From NCBI GenBank assembly GCA_008921705.1, contig VFFE01007640.1, positions 799,884 to 863,883 on the forward strand: a stretch of 64,000 nucleotides of DNA, written 5' to 3'. Made by a program: the position numbers and the translations under genes. The notes beneath the pieces were generated by a model that had not been told where the DNA came from, ran no database searches, and worked only from the letters and a program-made list of their open reading frames with translations. This document shows, in pieces, positions 1-12,225 of the stretch; positions within the stretch are counted from its first letter, which is position 1; each line of letters begins with the position of its first letter. The DNA is from Burhinus oedicnemus (lineage: Eukaryota; Chordata; Aves; Charadriiformes; Burhinidae).

Positions 1-2404
1 GAACAGGGGATACTTCGCCAAGCTGTTAGCTCTGCTGTTGACATTTCTAATTCTTTGCATTTCACATTAAGGCCCACCTTCTGGAATTTAGTGGTTGCAT
101 GAGAAATTCAACTTTTGTTTATTTCTTGGGAAGGTTTCTCGTGTTCAGAATTGCAAAGAAAGGACTTACGGATTCAGGGCTAAGAAGTTAGAAGGAAGGG
201 GAACGGGGAACCCCTCTCCACAATTGCTGCCTATAGGAAACGTAGAGATTTTTAAGCAAATTTTCATGGCAATGAAATCTGAGTCACGATGTTTTAAGAT
301 CTGGGCTGCTGATAGTGCCTCTTTTAATGTCCTTTGCATCGTCCCACAGACTCCTTCACATCTGGTCGCAGGCCAAGCGCGCAGTTTGTGCTGTGTAATA
401 GCAGTACAACAGGTTTCCCGATACCTGCTTCCCCCTCAGATCACGTCAGGTAGGCACCGCTCGCGCCTCCACAACTAGTTATTTTCCTTCTGAGCAAAGG
501 GAGAGCTTTAGGCCAGCGCGGATGGCGCTTCCCACAGGCGGTGGCTTTTCCCCACTTTCCTCAGTACAATGTTTTCATCGGCATTAAGAGTGAGCTCGGT
601 ACGCAGCGCTGCCGTTCTTACAATGGCTCTTTCTGTAAGGCATCGCTTGGGCTCTGAAGGTGATCCCTTTTTCACATGCCGCTCACACTTTCCATTACTA
701 CATTTTGAGCAATTACAGAACGCTTTACAGGTGTTAACTAATTTATCCTTCACAACACCCCTCAGAGGTGTGCAAATGTGTTTTGTTATCCTTCTTTTAC
801 TGATGGGGAAAGCAAGACTCGCAGATTAAAGGCGATAGCTCTCCTTTCTTTCCTTTCTCGGCAAAGAGCCAAATTTATTAAATTCTGGCTGAAGGTGGTG
901 GAGGGGGAAAGTCAGAATGTGGGGGCTGGTCTGGGGCAAACTCCCACCATTCCTTGGAGCCTGTTAAAAGCAGCTCTGTCACAACCTTTGGAGGTCAGGT
1001 CTCTCTGAGGTCCTGGGCATGACAAAAGGAGGTAAGAGGGAGTTTTGTGATGGTGTAAATTTTCCATCGCGCTGAGTTGAAGGTTGCAGTTTGTCACTGC
1101 ATAGACAGAAGGCAGCCAGTAAATGACACAGAGTTTATAAGGAGCTTGTATTTACAGGGGCAGCGAGGTGGCCATAAGAAGTGACAGGGCTTCTTGCAAA
1201 GTTCACTGAATTGAAGTGGACCTTGAGAGGATGAGCTGCTGGTAAAGGAGCGAGGAACAAACACTGTGAACAGCAGGACAGTGGATGGTTTGCTGTGACA
1301 CCAGTGAGCCCTCCCTGCTCTCACTGCAGCTGAAGTCTTCCTGGCTCACAGAGGGAAAGGCCAATCCATTAGGAAAGAGAAAATTACACTGATTAAATCA
1401 AGCAGAATTTGGAATGCATTTGCAAAGACTGTAGCTCCCAGTGAACAAGAGATGTAATCTAAGCACAGGGGCCAAAACAGGGCCTCTGATTTGATAGGAC
1501 GACTGCATCCTAGTGCATGAATGTCATAGTGATAGATAGGTATCTTCCCCTCACCCTTAGGACAAGGCATTCCTTGTGGGAGCTGGATAGGGTTCCCCAA
1601 GAGAATTATGAACTCTGTGTTAGATGAAGCAGCTCCTATACTTAAAAATCATCTGAATGAGTCTCCAAAACAGCTGGTACCTGGCAAAAAATCTGTGTTC
1701 TTGCACTTAAATTTATGCCACAAACTGGTCATCCTCCATCCAGCTGTCTGTCTCAGTAATGACTCCAGTTTCCGGAAAAGGAAGGAGATGCCTCTATCCA
1801 TCATCTGTTTAAGACTCAGTTCACCTACCACTGTCATTCCAGAGGAGCAGAGAGAAATATGTGGTTCCTCTGAACTCTAAGACATTCTGTAATTTTGTTT
1901 GGGGTTTAGAAAAGAAGGTGATAGATGTCTTCTAAATGTCATGGATAAGACAGATAGGTGTTCCCTCCTTAACCTACCATTTTCTTTTAAAGTCTCCCTG
2001 TCTGTTTATTGTCTCTTCTTGTTTCTTGTGTTCATTGTGGACTTGACAGCTAAGGCCTGCTGGCATACACAGCACTGGCAGCCCTGTGGCCAGGATCCCT
2101 GACTTCTCAGCACTACCAAAACTGTACTGGTAAGTGCCAAGCTGTGTTGGAAACACATGCAAAGAGAATCCAGTCATCATTCTCATCAATTTTGTATCTC
2201 TGTTCCTGCACTTCCTATATCCAGGGGAATCACTAGCCAAGATGTTCTGTCCTGAGAGTGAGATTTCTTCTTCTCTTTGTGTTTTCTTGTTCACTGATCT
2301 TAGTTAGCCTGGTATCCAGTCTCCCAGTTTATATTCTGATCTAATCCCTCTGATAAATATGGACATAAAATGGAAAATTCCCACTCAAGCAGTGAACCTT
2401 CTTA
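1..2404. other. Intergenic, no gene recognised
   Basis: Only short random open frames. CpG content is slightly raised around 440-680, but there is no exon-like or promoter-like structure I can defend. Confidence 0.6.
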
Positions 2405-2604
2405 AGATGAATGTGGTGAGACACTGGAACAGGTTGCCCAGGGAAGCTGTGAAGGCCCCATCCCTGGAAGTGTTCCAGGTCAGGTTGGGTGGGGCTTTGA
2501 GCAACCTGGTCTAGTGGGAGGTGTCCTTGCCCATGGCAGGGGGTTTGGAGCTAGATGATCTTTAAGGTCCCCTTCCAACCCAAACTATTCTATGGTCCTG
2601 TGAC
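2405..2604 (+). mobile_element. CR1 LINE 3' tail fragment
   Basis: Contains the block 'gtggtgagacactggaacag', 'gttgcccagggaagctgtg' and 'aggttgggtggggctttgag', ending 'ctattctatggtcctgtgac'. This is the C-terminal ORF2 code plus the 3' end of the common avian CR1. Heavily 5'-truncated. Confidence 0.93.
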
Positions 2605-5600
2605 ACAAATGTGTTCATAGAGCAGCTCAAGACGTTTCTTGACTTAGGCCTTTTTTGCAAGGTGAGACCCATCATACATTTAGATCAAGTTTGCCAGGCT
2701 GTGTTCCCTCTTTCAGCTCACCTAGAATCTCTTCCTGAGACTCCACTTTCTTTCTCATCTTTTTGTTTACACTTGTCCCAACTAAGACCCCACCATGTTG
2801 TGGGACCTCTTGACCTACCTCCTTTTGGCCTTGGCCAAGCCAGCCAGTTATGTTAACAGGAGGATGAAGCTTGACCAGTCTCCAAGACTGTGAGGCTTGT
2901 TTCTATCCATCCTTCTGCTCCTGGACAGAATAGCACTGCTGTTTCAGCAGCTTACCAGAGTGGTGGTGCTGTTGGGAATCCTTTGCTCTTCGTCCCCCTC
3001 CAGTTCCTTACTTTTAAATTTTTAAACCTTTGTTTAAACTCTTTCCTTCTTTTCAGTCACTGTTCCCTGGAGCTATTTGGCTTCTTCTTTTCTCTGCCTT
3101 CTGTCTTTCTTCAGCCCTCCTTAGTTTCTGAGGGACAGCTTTGAAGTTGTCTCAGAGTTGGGCTAATCCCTGCCCCTAAAACACAGACAGAAAAGGGACA
3201 GTGGCCAATCCGTTGACTGAAGAGCCATCTCCTTTTGTTTGTTCCACACCTGGCCTCTCCTAGCTTCACCTGATGGCCCCATGCTCTTGCACTGGAAGAG
3301 ACAGTAAAGAGTGGCCTAAAGAGCTTGTCTGTTCAGTGTCATGTAGGAACTGTAGGAAGGCTTTCAGGAGCTCTCAGCCCTTGTGTGATTTAGGCTGAAT
3401 ATTCAGTGTAGAACGGTCCTCTTGCTGAGAGCAGACAATATGAAGTTTTTGTAGGATGCAGGAAGGGGGATAAAGACAATACTCAAATAAAAGCCGGAGG
3501 TTGGAGTGACATGAAGACATTTTCTTCATCTCTGTGCTCCGTTCTCAGCTTCTTCTCTCCTTCACCTCCCTCCCCACCAAGGCCAGATTGTCTGTCCAGC
3601 GCAGTGGGATGCTCCTGCTGATGAGTGGGATGGCTACGATGGAATAAGAACAGATTTTCAAACCCTTACACAATTCTGTGTCAGAGGCTTTCTCTGCAGA
3701 TTTCAATGGACAGCTCTTAAACCAAGCTACAGTCTCTTCACATCCCTTACACATGCACGCGAACACTCTTTTTCCGAGTTGGATTTACCAGCAGGTTCTT
3801 GCTACCTTGTGCTGTTTATATCACACCAGGCAGCCCAGTAGATTTGTGGCTGCTGTGCGTCACTGGAATAGGTGATGCCAACATGCACTGGAGCACCCGT
3901 GCAGCTGAGAGAAAGACGACTTACTTTTCTACGTTTACTTTATGGTATTAGTTGTATGTGCAGTACTCCATATGCAATAGCTACACATTTGCTATGGGTC
4001 AGTCTTATGCCATTTAAACAGCTGTTTAAACAAAAGCCCCCAACCAAAACCCACTTAATTCTGGCTGCTATTACATTTGATATCCACCATCAGACACTGT
4101 TGGAAACCTATGGCTTTTACAGTGACTGTTAATGACTGATGAGGTGCCCAAGATGAGCTATTTCCCGGGTCATGTAACCCCCACACTGCTACTGATCTTG
4201 TTAACGTAAGATATTGGCGAGTGCAGTTGAATATGCTGCCTTGAGATCGCCAAGATGCGGCTTTGAACAGATGCTAATCCTGAGCTACCAGAAAAACCCA
4301 TAGGTACAGGAAAGGCAGATCGTGTTCTGCAAATCGTACACTGGGATCTAGCCAAGTACAAAAGAAACTAAACAAAAGCCACAGCCAGGCCTTTGAAAGT
4401 AAAACTGTGTGAAATATTTGCTTCTGTTAAAAATACTCCAATCGCTTTTTTTTTTGTGTGTCAATCTTCCTGCAAAATCGTTTGCCTCTATGGCCTCTTT
4501 TTCCCCAACTTTGGGCACAAAATGCATGCTCTGGATGGCTGCCAGAATGGTGAGGTAGCTTCTCTTAGGTCGCTTAAAGAGGACATCTGAGCATCATTGG
4601 TTGGATTTTGTCGCACAGCGAGAGGAATATGAGATTCTTCTGCTTCCCTAATGGTACAGCCTCTTGCAATACTTGAAGCAAACTGTGTTTTCATTGCTTT
4701 TCTCAGAACGGGCTGCATTATGAGCTAGCCAGAAAAGTAAAGCCAAGCTGGTTATCTCATACAGCTTGCAACATTATTAAGAAGCCCGTTCCTTTGTGAC
4801 TAAGATTTTCCAAAGATACTGATGAGTTGAATGCAGTAACATCTTTAATATCTGAGTGGCCTCCTTGAAATATCTCAGAAAGCCTGTTTTTGGAAAAATT
4901 GTGTTCCTCAGCTGTGAAAATGAGCCCTTTTCAGTGGTCACAGTGTAAATGGGTAGTACCAAAAATCACAGACACTTTTGAAAATCTTGGCAAAGTTAAT
5001 CTTTGACCTTGTAGTTATTATGTACTTTTTTTAGAAGATCCTGCAAGCTTCTTTGTATCATTAGAATCCACCAGCATTAATCCTGAACCCTCCTCAGACC
5101 TTTCTTATCTAGATATGGATTTAAACAAGCAAATAAGAGCCCATTTAATATAGAATATCGAGTACTTCAGCAGAATTACCAATGCTGCCTTTAGCTTCTT
5201 TTCTGAGGTAGACATTAGTATCTTCCCTCTCCCATTAACTTCCTAGCTCCTCAATAAAACACTATAAAGAATTAGATTCTTCTCTGTTGCCTACTTGAAC
5301 AGGAAACATTAAGTATTTCCCGTATGCAAATTTGCTTATTTGCTGCCCCTAACTCTTTGTTAAGTGAAGGGGTCATTTATTTTGCTTAAAGCTTTCCCTG
5401 TAAGCTATTCAAATTAACAAGATGCTAAGTGCTTTACTGAGGAGGGTCTTTAATTTCCTCAGCTGGTACAGCTGGAAAATCCACGTTTATTTATTCTCTG
5501 CTCGGAAACTACTGGGACAGAGACATATATTTGCTATGTAAAATATATTGTTAGTTTCTCAGCATGTATCATCATGCTGGGTCAGAGTTAAGAAGGTTAA

Positions 5601-6573
5601 TGAAATGTTTAAAGCAAATTTTCGCAGAGCATTTTTTTAGTACTGTAATGGATAAACCACAAAGCCAAGAGCATGTTTATGTAGGGTATCTAATCAGTTG
5701 TTTTTGTCCTATACAATGCATTGAGGCTATTATTGAGATGTTCTTACACCACTTGGACAAGATTATGTTCTTTATAAATACTCTTTTACATATTTGAAAT
5801 TTGCTTGTAAGGTTGCATTGCTGGAGTAGCGAGCAGCAGAGTTGATGTCACTCTGAGTTTGCTTTAGTTTATGCTAGGGGCCAGACTGGCTCTCCTTACT
5901 CTTGGGGTTGAGATTTTTAGATGAGGCACACCTGTGTCACCCCTGTTAGTCCAAAATCAGTGGAGCTCAAGGGTTCCAAGTCCGTCACGTATAACAAAGA
6001 CAGTATTTCTGGCTAGCTTCCCTGGTCCAAGACATCCAGACCAAGGCATTATGTAATGGTGATTTTGTCTCCTTGTATTTCTTTGCAGAACTCCTCAAGC
6101 AATGGAATTTCTCGAACGTTGTCAAACCCAGATGTGGGCTGTTCCTGCTCAAGAGATCAGAAGTGAAAACAGCTTTCTGTAGCTTCCCATGCAGCAGTGA
6201 GAGAAGGATTAAAAACTAAGTTATTTGAACACCATGAAATTACCCCCAAATGGAGCAGTGGATATGTTCACAAGGACTTTTTGCAAATAAACAAATAAAA
6301 ATGTCACCACTTTCACACAGTGAGGCTTGAAAGGAACATGCCAAAATCAAATAGCAGCTGTACCCGCTGGAGCTGGAACTGAAACAATCTGATCCACTTC
6401 GTTTGCTATTTAACAAACAAGAAGGTTGATTGACAAAAATGCTCTTAAGCCTTTCTAGCTCTGTGGTAGATACAAGATCGCTCCAAAGTGGCTTTACAGG
6501 AGCAGACTGTACTGGCAGAGTATGGCAACCATTTGACTTTTCCTAAGCAGTGGGTTTGGCATCTGCTGAACAG
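2605..6573. other. Intergenic, no gene recognised
   Basis: Unique-looking DNA between two CR1 copies. No repeat family, RNA gene or coding exon was recognised on either strand. Confidence 0.6.
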
Positions 6574-7121
6574 ATCATAGAATCACAGAACAGTTTGGGT
6601 TGGAAGGGGCCTCTAAAGATCATCTAGTCCAACACTCTCCTGCAATGAGCAGGGACATCTTTGACTAGATCAGGTTGCTCAGAGCCTTGTCCAGCCTCAT
6701 CTTGGATGTTTCCAGGGATGGGGCATCTACCACCTCTCTGGGCAACCTGGGCCAGTGTCTCACCACCCTCATTGTAAAAAAATTTCTTCCTTATACCTAG
6801 TCTGAATCTACTGTCTTTTAGTTTAAAACTGTTACCCCTTGTCCTATTACTACACTCCCTGATAAAAAGTTTGTCCCCATCTTTCCTGTCGGCCCCCTTT
6901 AGGTACTGGAAGGCTGCTCTAAGGTCTCCCCGGAGCCTTCTCTTCTCCAGGCTGGCCAACCCCAACTCTTTCAGCCTGTCTTCATAGCAGAGGTGCTCCA
7001 GCCCTCTGGTCATCTTCATGGTCCTCCTCTGGACCTGCTCCAACAGGTCCATGTCTTTCCTGCTGAGGGTTCCAGAGCTGGACGCAGCACAGCAGGTGGG
7101 GTCTCACCAGAGTGGAGTACA
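6574..7121 (-). mobile_element. CR1 LINE 3' fragment (about 550 bp)
   Basis: Starts on the + strand with 'atcatagaatcacagaacag', the reverse of the CR1 3' end. On the minus strand the ORF2 C-terminal frame reads [12 protein letters not shown] ... [10 protein letters not shown] ... RTRGNSFKL, then shifts frame near the 'KKFF' motif. 5'-truncated inside the reverse-transcriptase C-terminal region. Confidence 0.95.
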
Positions 7122-9037
7122 GACATGAGCACCAGCACTACAAGCCAAACATATAGTCCAAAAAATCCTTGGCAGGCTAGATTTTGGGTTTATTTCCATC
7201 TTGCATGTAGAGGCAGAAGCTGCCATCTTCAGTGAACTTGTCATTAACACCGATGAGAATGATATGGGGCAAATCCCCATTTCTGCTACCGTAAAGCTGA
7301 AGCAATTCTGACTGTAGGGATGCTGTTCCATGGGTAAGCACTTCTAGGCATTTAACTGTTTATTTAGTCCCTTCAGTAGAATCGTTGATGTCAACAGCAG
7401 CCAAGCATGGCCCCAATTGGCCAGTTATTAGATAAAGAAGACAAGACTGCAGTTTCAGGAGAATTTGACGCGCACAGCACCACTGATCTTCTCACAGGGG
7501 TGCAGTGTAGAAAGATAAACTGCTCTGGTTTTAACAATATAAGAACCAGGCATCTGAGACAGAGCTGGTTTCACTTCTGTATTTTCAGAGGCATCACAAT
7601 CTATTTGTTTGGGAATTTGATTATTGTTTATCTTTTTAAAACCTGGAAATCAGCTTTCTCCTTTGTTTCAGCAGCGAATTTTTCAGCAGTTTCAGCTAAA
7701 AAAATACAAGGCATGGGACCTTGAATAGATATGGTTTTCTTCAGGGTATGTGCCAGACATTGGAGTTAATTGGTAGCAACGACAGAAATAAATGAAAATT
7801 CTATGCTTTAAACAGTGGACAAAATACTTTGTTCTATTAAGACTCATTTTTTGGCTATATAAGACTTTTGCAAGTTCTCCAGTCTCTTTTCCAGGATAAA
7901 TGTAAAACAGACAGACACAAACTCTTTTTATACTTTCTGCGGTCATCATAAAGAAACAAAGAATGACATCAGCCTTAAAAATACCCAGGTGACCTAGATT
8001 ATCAACTGAGAAACACGTTGCTGGGACCAAAAATTTGGCCAGCAAATTTGAAAATTCTGGTAACTCGTAATTGCAAACAACCCAGCCACGGTAGTCAGAG
8101 CACTCAACATTTTTTTAACATTATAACTGGATATGCACAATAAGTCAGTGTGTGCCTCAGCAAAACTGGACGACAGGAATCCACCAGCTTAAAAGGATTG
8201 CATCACGCACAAAGGGGAAAAACCTGTTCAAGTAAACGGTTTCATTTGTATCTCACAGCAAATTAGACTCCTTCAAAATCTCCTCAAGGGAGTGTGGCAT
8301 CACGAAACCTTTCATCAGGGGCCCCAGACTGGGCTCTGCTTCAAACTTCTTCAGAAGAACAGAACAAACATCCTCCTTCCACTGAGCCGGATGTTTTCTG
8401 AAGGTGGAACAAGGTATCCACTGTAACTCAAAGGGAGGAAGGATCACATAACACCAGGCATAGATGTGGAGTTACCCTTTTTCACAGGCTTTTTTATTAT
8501 TATTACTTTTTTAAACCAGGAAGCTTTTCCACATCCCTGTTAGAGCGATGAAGTTCTTTGGGTTTCCTCTGCTTTGGCTCTACTGACATTCAAATCCCAG
8601 GCTCTCAAACACAGTCATTATGTGCCGGGCATCTTAGCAGAGAGAGTGGCTGGTAGAACATTTCACTCTCATAACAGCCCTGTGGCAATGTACATGGAAA
8701 AATATTTATCAGGAAGCATTTGATGTATTTTTAGGTCCTCCTTTAAAGCAATTTAGTGGCTGGAAAGCAAGTTCCCTGCACACTGACAGTAATTTCTCCG
8801 TAGACTGCAGCTTTGGAATCTGGTGCTCACTGGCTACACCTGAACATCTTGAGAGTCGTCAGCAATTCAGATCAGGGTTGAAGCACCTTCCTTACGGCAC
8901 CATGCAGGCAGTGGTTCCTGCTGTTTTCTTCCCTGAACTCAATGTCCTGTTGTTAGGCAACAGAGCAAAAGTTGTTTCTATGAACTTCTTCCATCTTTGA
9001 TCACTCTCCAGAATTAAACAGGTTTGTATTCCTGTTG

Positions 9038-9120
9038 CGGAGTTCTCCAGGACAATGGAACCATGGAAAGGGTCTCCTGCTACAGAGTTCTCCAGGATGA
9101 TGGAACAAACCATGGAAAGG
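9038..9120. repeat. 45-bp imperfect tandem duplication
   Basis: The unit 'gagttctccagga..atggaa' followed by 'ccatggaaagg' occurs at 9040 and again at 9085. The second copy has a small insertion ('caaa'). Confidence 0.8.
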
Positions 9121-10055
9121 TTCTTTTTCTCTAGCAACCTGTGTAAGTTTCAAGTAGGAGCCTCTGTGACACTCGCTCACTTTAAAATAGCTCGCATTCC
9201 TTGGGACTTTTCTGTCATTGCTTTAACGGTTTTGCATGTTTTGCCTGCATATGCAAAAACACTTAGATGGAGATGTTGTTTTGAGCATTCTGGAAAATTA
9301 ATTTTTTCATTCATGCCCAAGGGAGGAAAGGTCGTGATCAGCTCGAGGGATTAGTAAAAAGGGATTTGAAGTTTTTCACCTCCTGGTGACTCACTTCTGG
9401 ACTGCAAGTTGCAATGTTTTCAAGACTGGCCAGCAGCACACTGAAAAATGTTTCACACTTGCAGTCCCATTTCCCTACATGGGAATGTCTGTCACAAACC
9501 TCATACTGCCTGGCACTCTCTGCGAGTTTTGGGCATTTCCAAGCTAATAGACTAAAAAATGAATGGCGAGGAGATGACCTACCTCTTCAGCTGTAGAGGG
9601 TATGTCTCAAGGACAGAAGAAAGTCATTCTATAGTCCTTTGTGATGCATTTATTATCCTGGTAATGGAAGTTGTTTTCTCTTTTACACTGTCAGTTTGAC
9701 CCTCTGATAAACTCATGTTGACAGAATAATGTGTCTTTTTGGACTTTATTAAAAAACAAAGAACTGCATAAGCAGCAGCAATGGAAGCTTAAACATTTCT
9801 ACCATCCCATGTGTTCCCGTCTTTTTCTGGAGGGACAACCTTTCAGAGAGAGGAGATAATTTCATTAATACACTGGTTGAATATTGGCTTCTCTGTTGAG
9901 ATGCCAGTGTGTCCTGGAACAAGGATAATGGTACCTATCTGCTAGGAATGAGACACAATTCTCTTTGTAGAAGCTGAAAAAGATAATTACATTTTTTAAG
10001 TAAATACCTACTTAGCACTGTGAATTACATTCCCAGAGGTAAGCACTTATGTCTT

Positions 10056-10079
10056 AAGCTATGATGAGTATCATAGCTT
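10056..10079. repeat. Perfect 10-bp palindrome with 4-nt loop
   Basis: Arms AAGCTATGAT and ATCATAGCTT flank GAGT. It lies only about 40 bp before a second perfect inverted repeat at 10118-10153. Confidence 0.85.
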
Positions 10080-10117
10080 GAAAATGTCTTTCTAGACCTA
10101 GACCATAACCCAGAGAC

Positions 10118-10153
10118 ACTGAAGTCAATATGAATCTTTCCATTGACTTCAGT
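10118..10153. repeat. Perfect 12-bp inverted repeat, 12-nt loop
   Basis: Arms ACTGAAGTCAAT (10118-10129) and ATTGACTTCAGT (10142-10153). The motif resembles one recurring in old amniote repeats, so it may be a fossil repeat end. Confidence 0.8.
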
Positions 10154-12210
10154 GGGTGTTAGACTAGAACAAAACTGTGAAGTTCAGCACTTGGACTTTG
10201 GAAGGGTAACCAGGTGGAGCAGTAGATGGGTGAAAGGAAAGACAGGTGGAAGAATAGTCAATAATAACTGAGATTATTAGTAGTCGGTTAAGAGCTTGAG
10301 TAATTTTTTCAGGAGATGATGATCAAGGCTCCTACACGTGCACAAGACACAGGCTGCAGCAACAAAAAGAAGCTACAAAAAAATTAGAAGTGACGTCCTG
10401 AACCAATTTAGAGCAGTTTCCCAAGCAGTCCTAATCGTTAGCTTGAAGTCCTGTGCAGAACTGGTATGAAAAGGAGAGAGCAGACCAAGAAGCACTGATA
10501 AAGAACAGACTCTTGGCTCAGCTGGCTTCAGAAGATAATCACAAGCTTTCTGGAAGCCAATTTAAGTGCCATGCCAGAGCACAGTCTAATTTCTCTGTTA
10601 AGCCCCTTGCCAGGAAATAAACTATTTCATTCAAGAGGTTATTGCATTAAGCAGAAATGACTAAGGCTGAGATTCTGAGATCCAGTTCAATGCTGAATGT
10701 CACCTCACTTGACAAGCAGACCTTAAATAACAAGAAAGGCATTTAAAAAGCGAGCTTTTAATTCAGTTATATTTTTAGCTGGGCCTCCTGCTTACCTCTA
10801 GATATCTTGTTTCTTATCAGAATGAGTTAAAGCTTCATGGAGCATAAGATGGAGGAAAGCTGAGCTGCTATGGTGCATGACTTTATTTACTGGGTAAGAT
10901 CAAATGGATGAGAAATCGGTGATGCTGGATGAGAAACAGGATTCCCTTCTCTGCACAGAGCAATGCCCAAGTGTGGCAGTAAGCAAAATCTATTGAAAAA
11001 TACAAAATAACAAATGTATTCATAAATACTTTAATGAGTTTGTTTTACTCTGGCTTCTGCAATCAGAATAATTTGCAAATAGTTGGATGACGACCAGATT
11101 TTTTTCAGAAGAATGCCATTTCATTGTTCTGCTTTAAAAATTTCCGTCATTCAATTAGGGAGCTGAAACAATGTCTTGGACAAAAATGACATGTTCGCTG
11201 CAAAGCAAACAAAAAACAAACACAAGCCCAGTGGTTTTTTTCCATTAAAATAGCTGTCTTTCTCCAGCTGGCTATCCCAGTATAAATCCTAATGGAACCA
11301 AGGCACAGTGGTTTCCATCTCTGTAAACTCAAGGAAAAATGCAGCTGGGGGGAGCAAAGCTGATCTGGCCCAGGTACCTCTGAGTGAAGACCAGATCCCT
11401 TTTGCAGCAGACAAACCCTTAAGCAATCGGCCACGCGACATGAGTAATGGATAATAAAGTATGCAAACAAATGATTCACAAATAAGCCATAGGCTGAGAA
11501 TTATTAATTGATTTACTCACTGGATTCTGACACACACCACATTTTTAAAGATTTCTTAACCAAAAAAGGTATCCTATTTGTTGCACATTTTACCGAGAAT
11601 TTTAGTGTGCGTAGAAAGCACTGCATTGCTCTTAATTTTGGTTATTTTTTTTTTTAAATGGAAATTGAATTGAAAAACCTTCCTTTGAATGAAACACAAG
11701 GCCTTGACTACTTTTTTACCATTACAACTATGGCACTTTATACAGAAGTAGGGTGTTAACCTCTGAGACGTGGCTACCTTCCAACTCAGATGTTTTTCTT
11801 TCTTCCTGAATTTTCTCTGTAGTTTCAGTTGGATGACGTATTCCTCACTTCCCTTCCTTTGTCTAATCCTGGTGGCACAGAATGGGAAAGGCTGCTGTGT
11901 TTCCCACCACAGAGATTGCCTGCTGCTGAAATGCAACTAGAAAGGGATACCTGCACAAGGAGAACCACGTTCATCCTCTTCGATGCAGTTAAGAGAAGCC
12001 GCGTATCTAAGGGGCAGACTTTGCCCACAGTTTATTAAGCACGCTGGTATCCTCCTTAGATAACTTCACTGCAGAAATGGGGAGCAGTGTTATCCTGCGG
12101 CTTGGTAGTTGTCCGTTCTTCATCCACAAGTCAAGAGATCCTTTTGTCAAGCCTGGAAAGTGACAGAGAGGACCATAATTAGCTGATAAGCTATTAAACT
12201 CCAAATTAAT

Positions 12211-12225
12211 AAAAAAAAAAAAAAA
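12211..12225. repeat. A15 homopolymer
   Basis: A run of 15 A following 'ccaaattaat'. No retrocopy or element body was recognised on its 5' side. Confidence 0.9.

Noticed and set aside
11574..11936. 120-codon minus-strand frame
   Set aside because: Lys-rich, includes a T-rich tract, no domain or splice context; treated as random.
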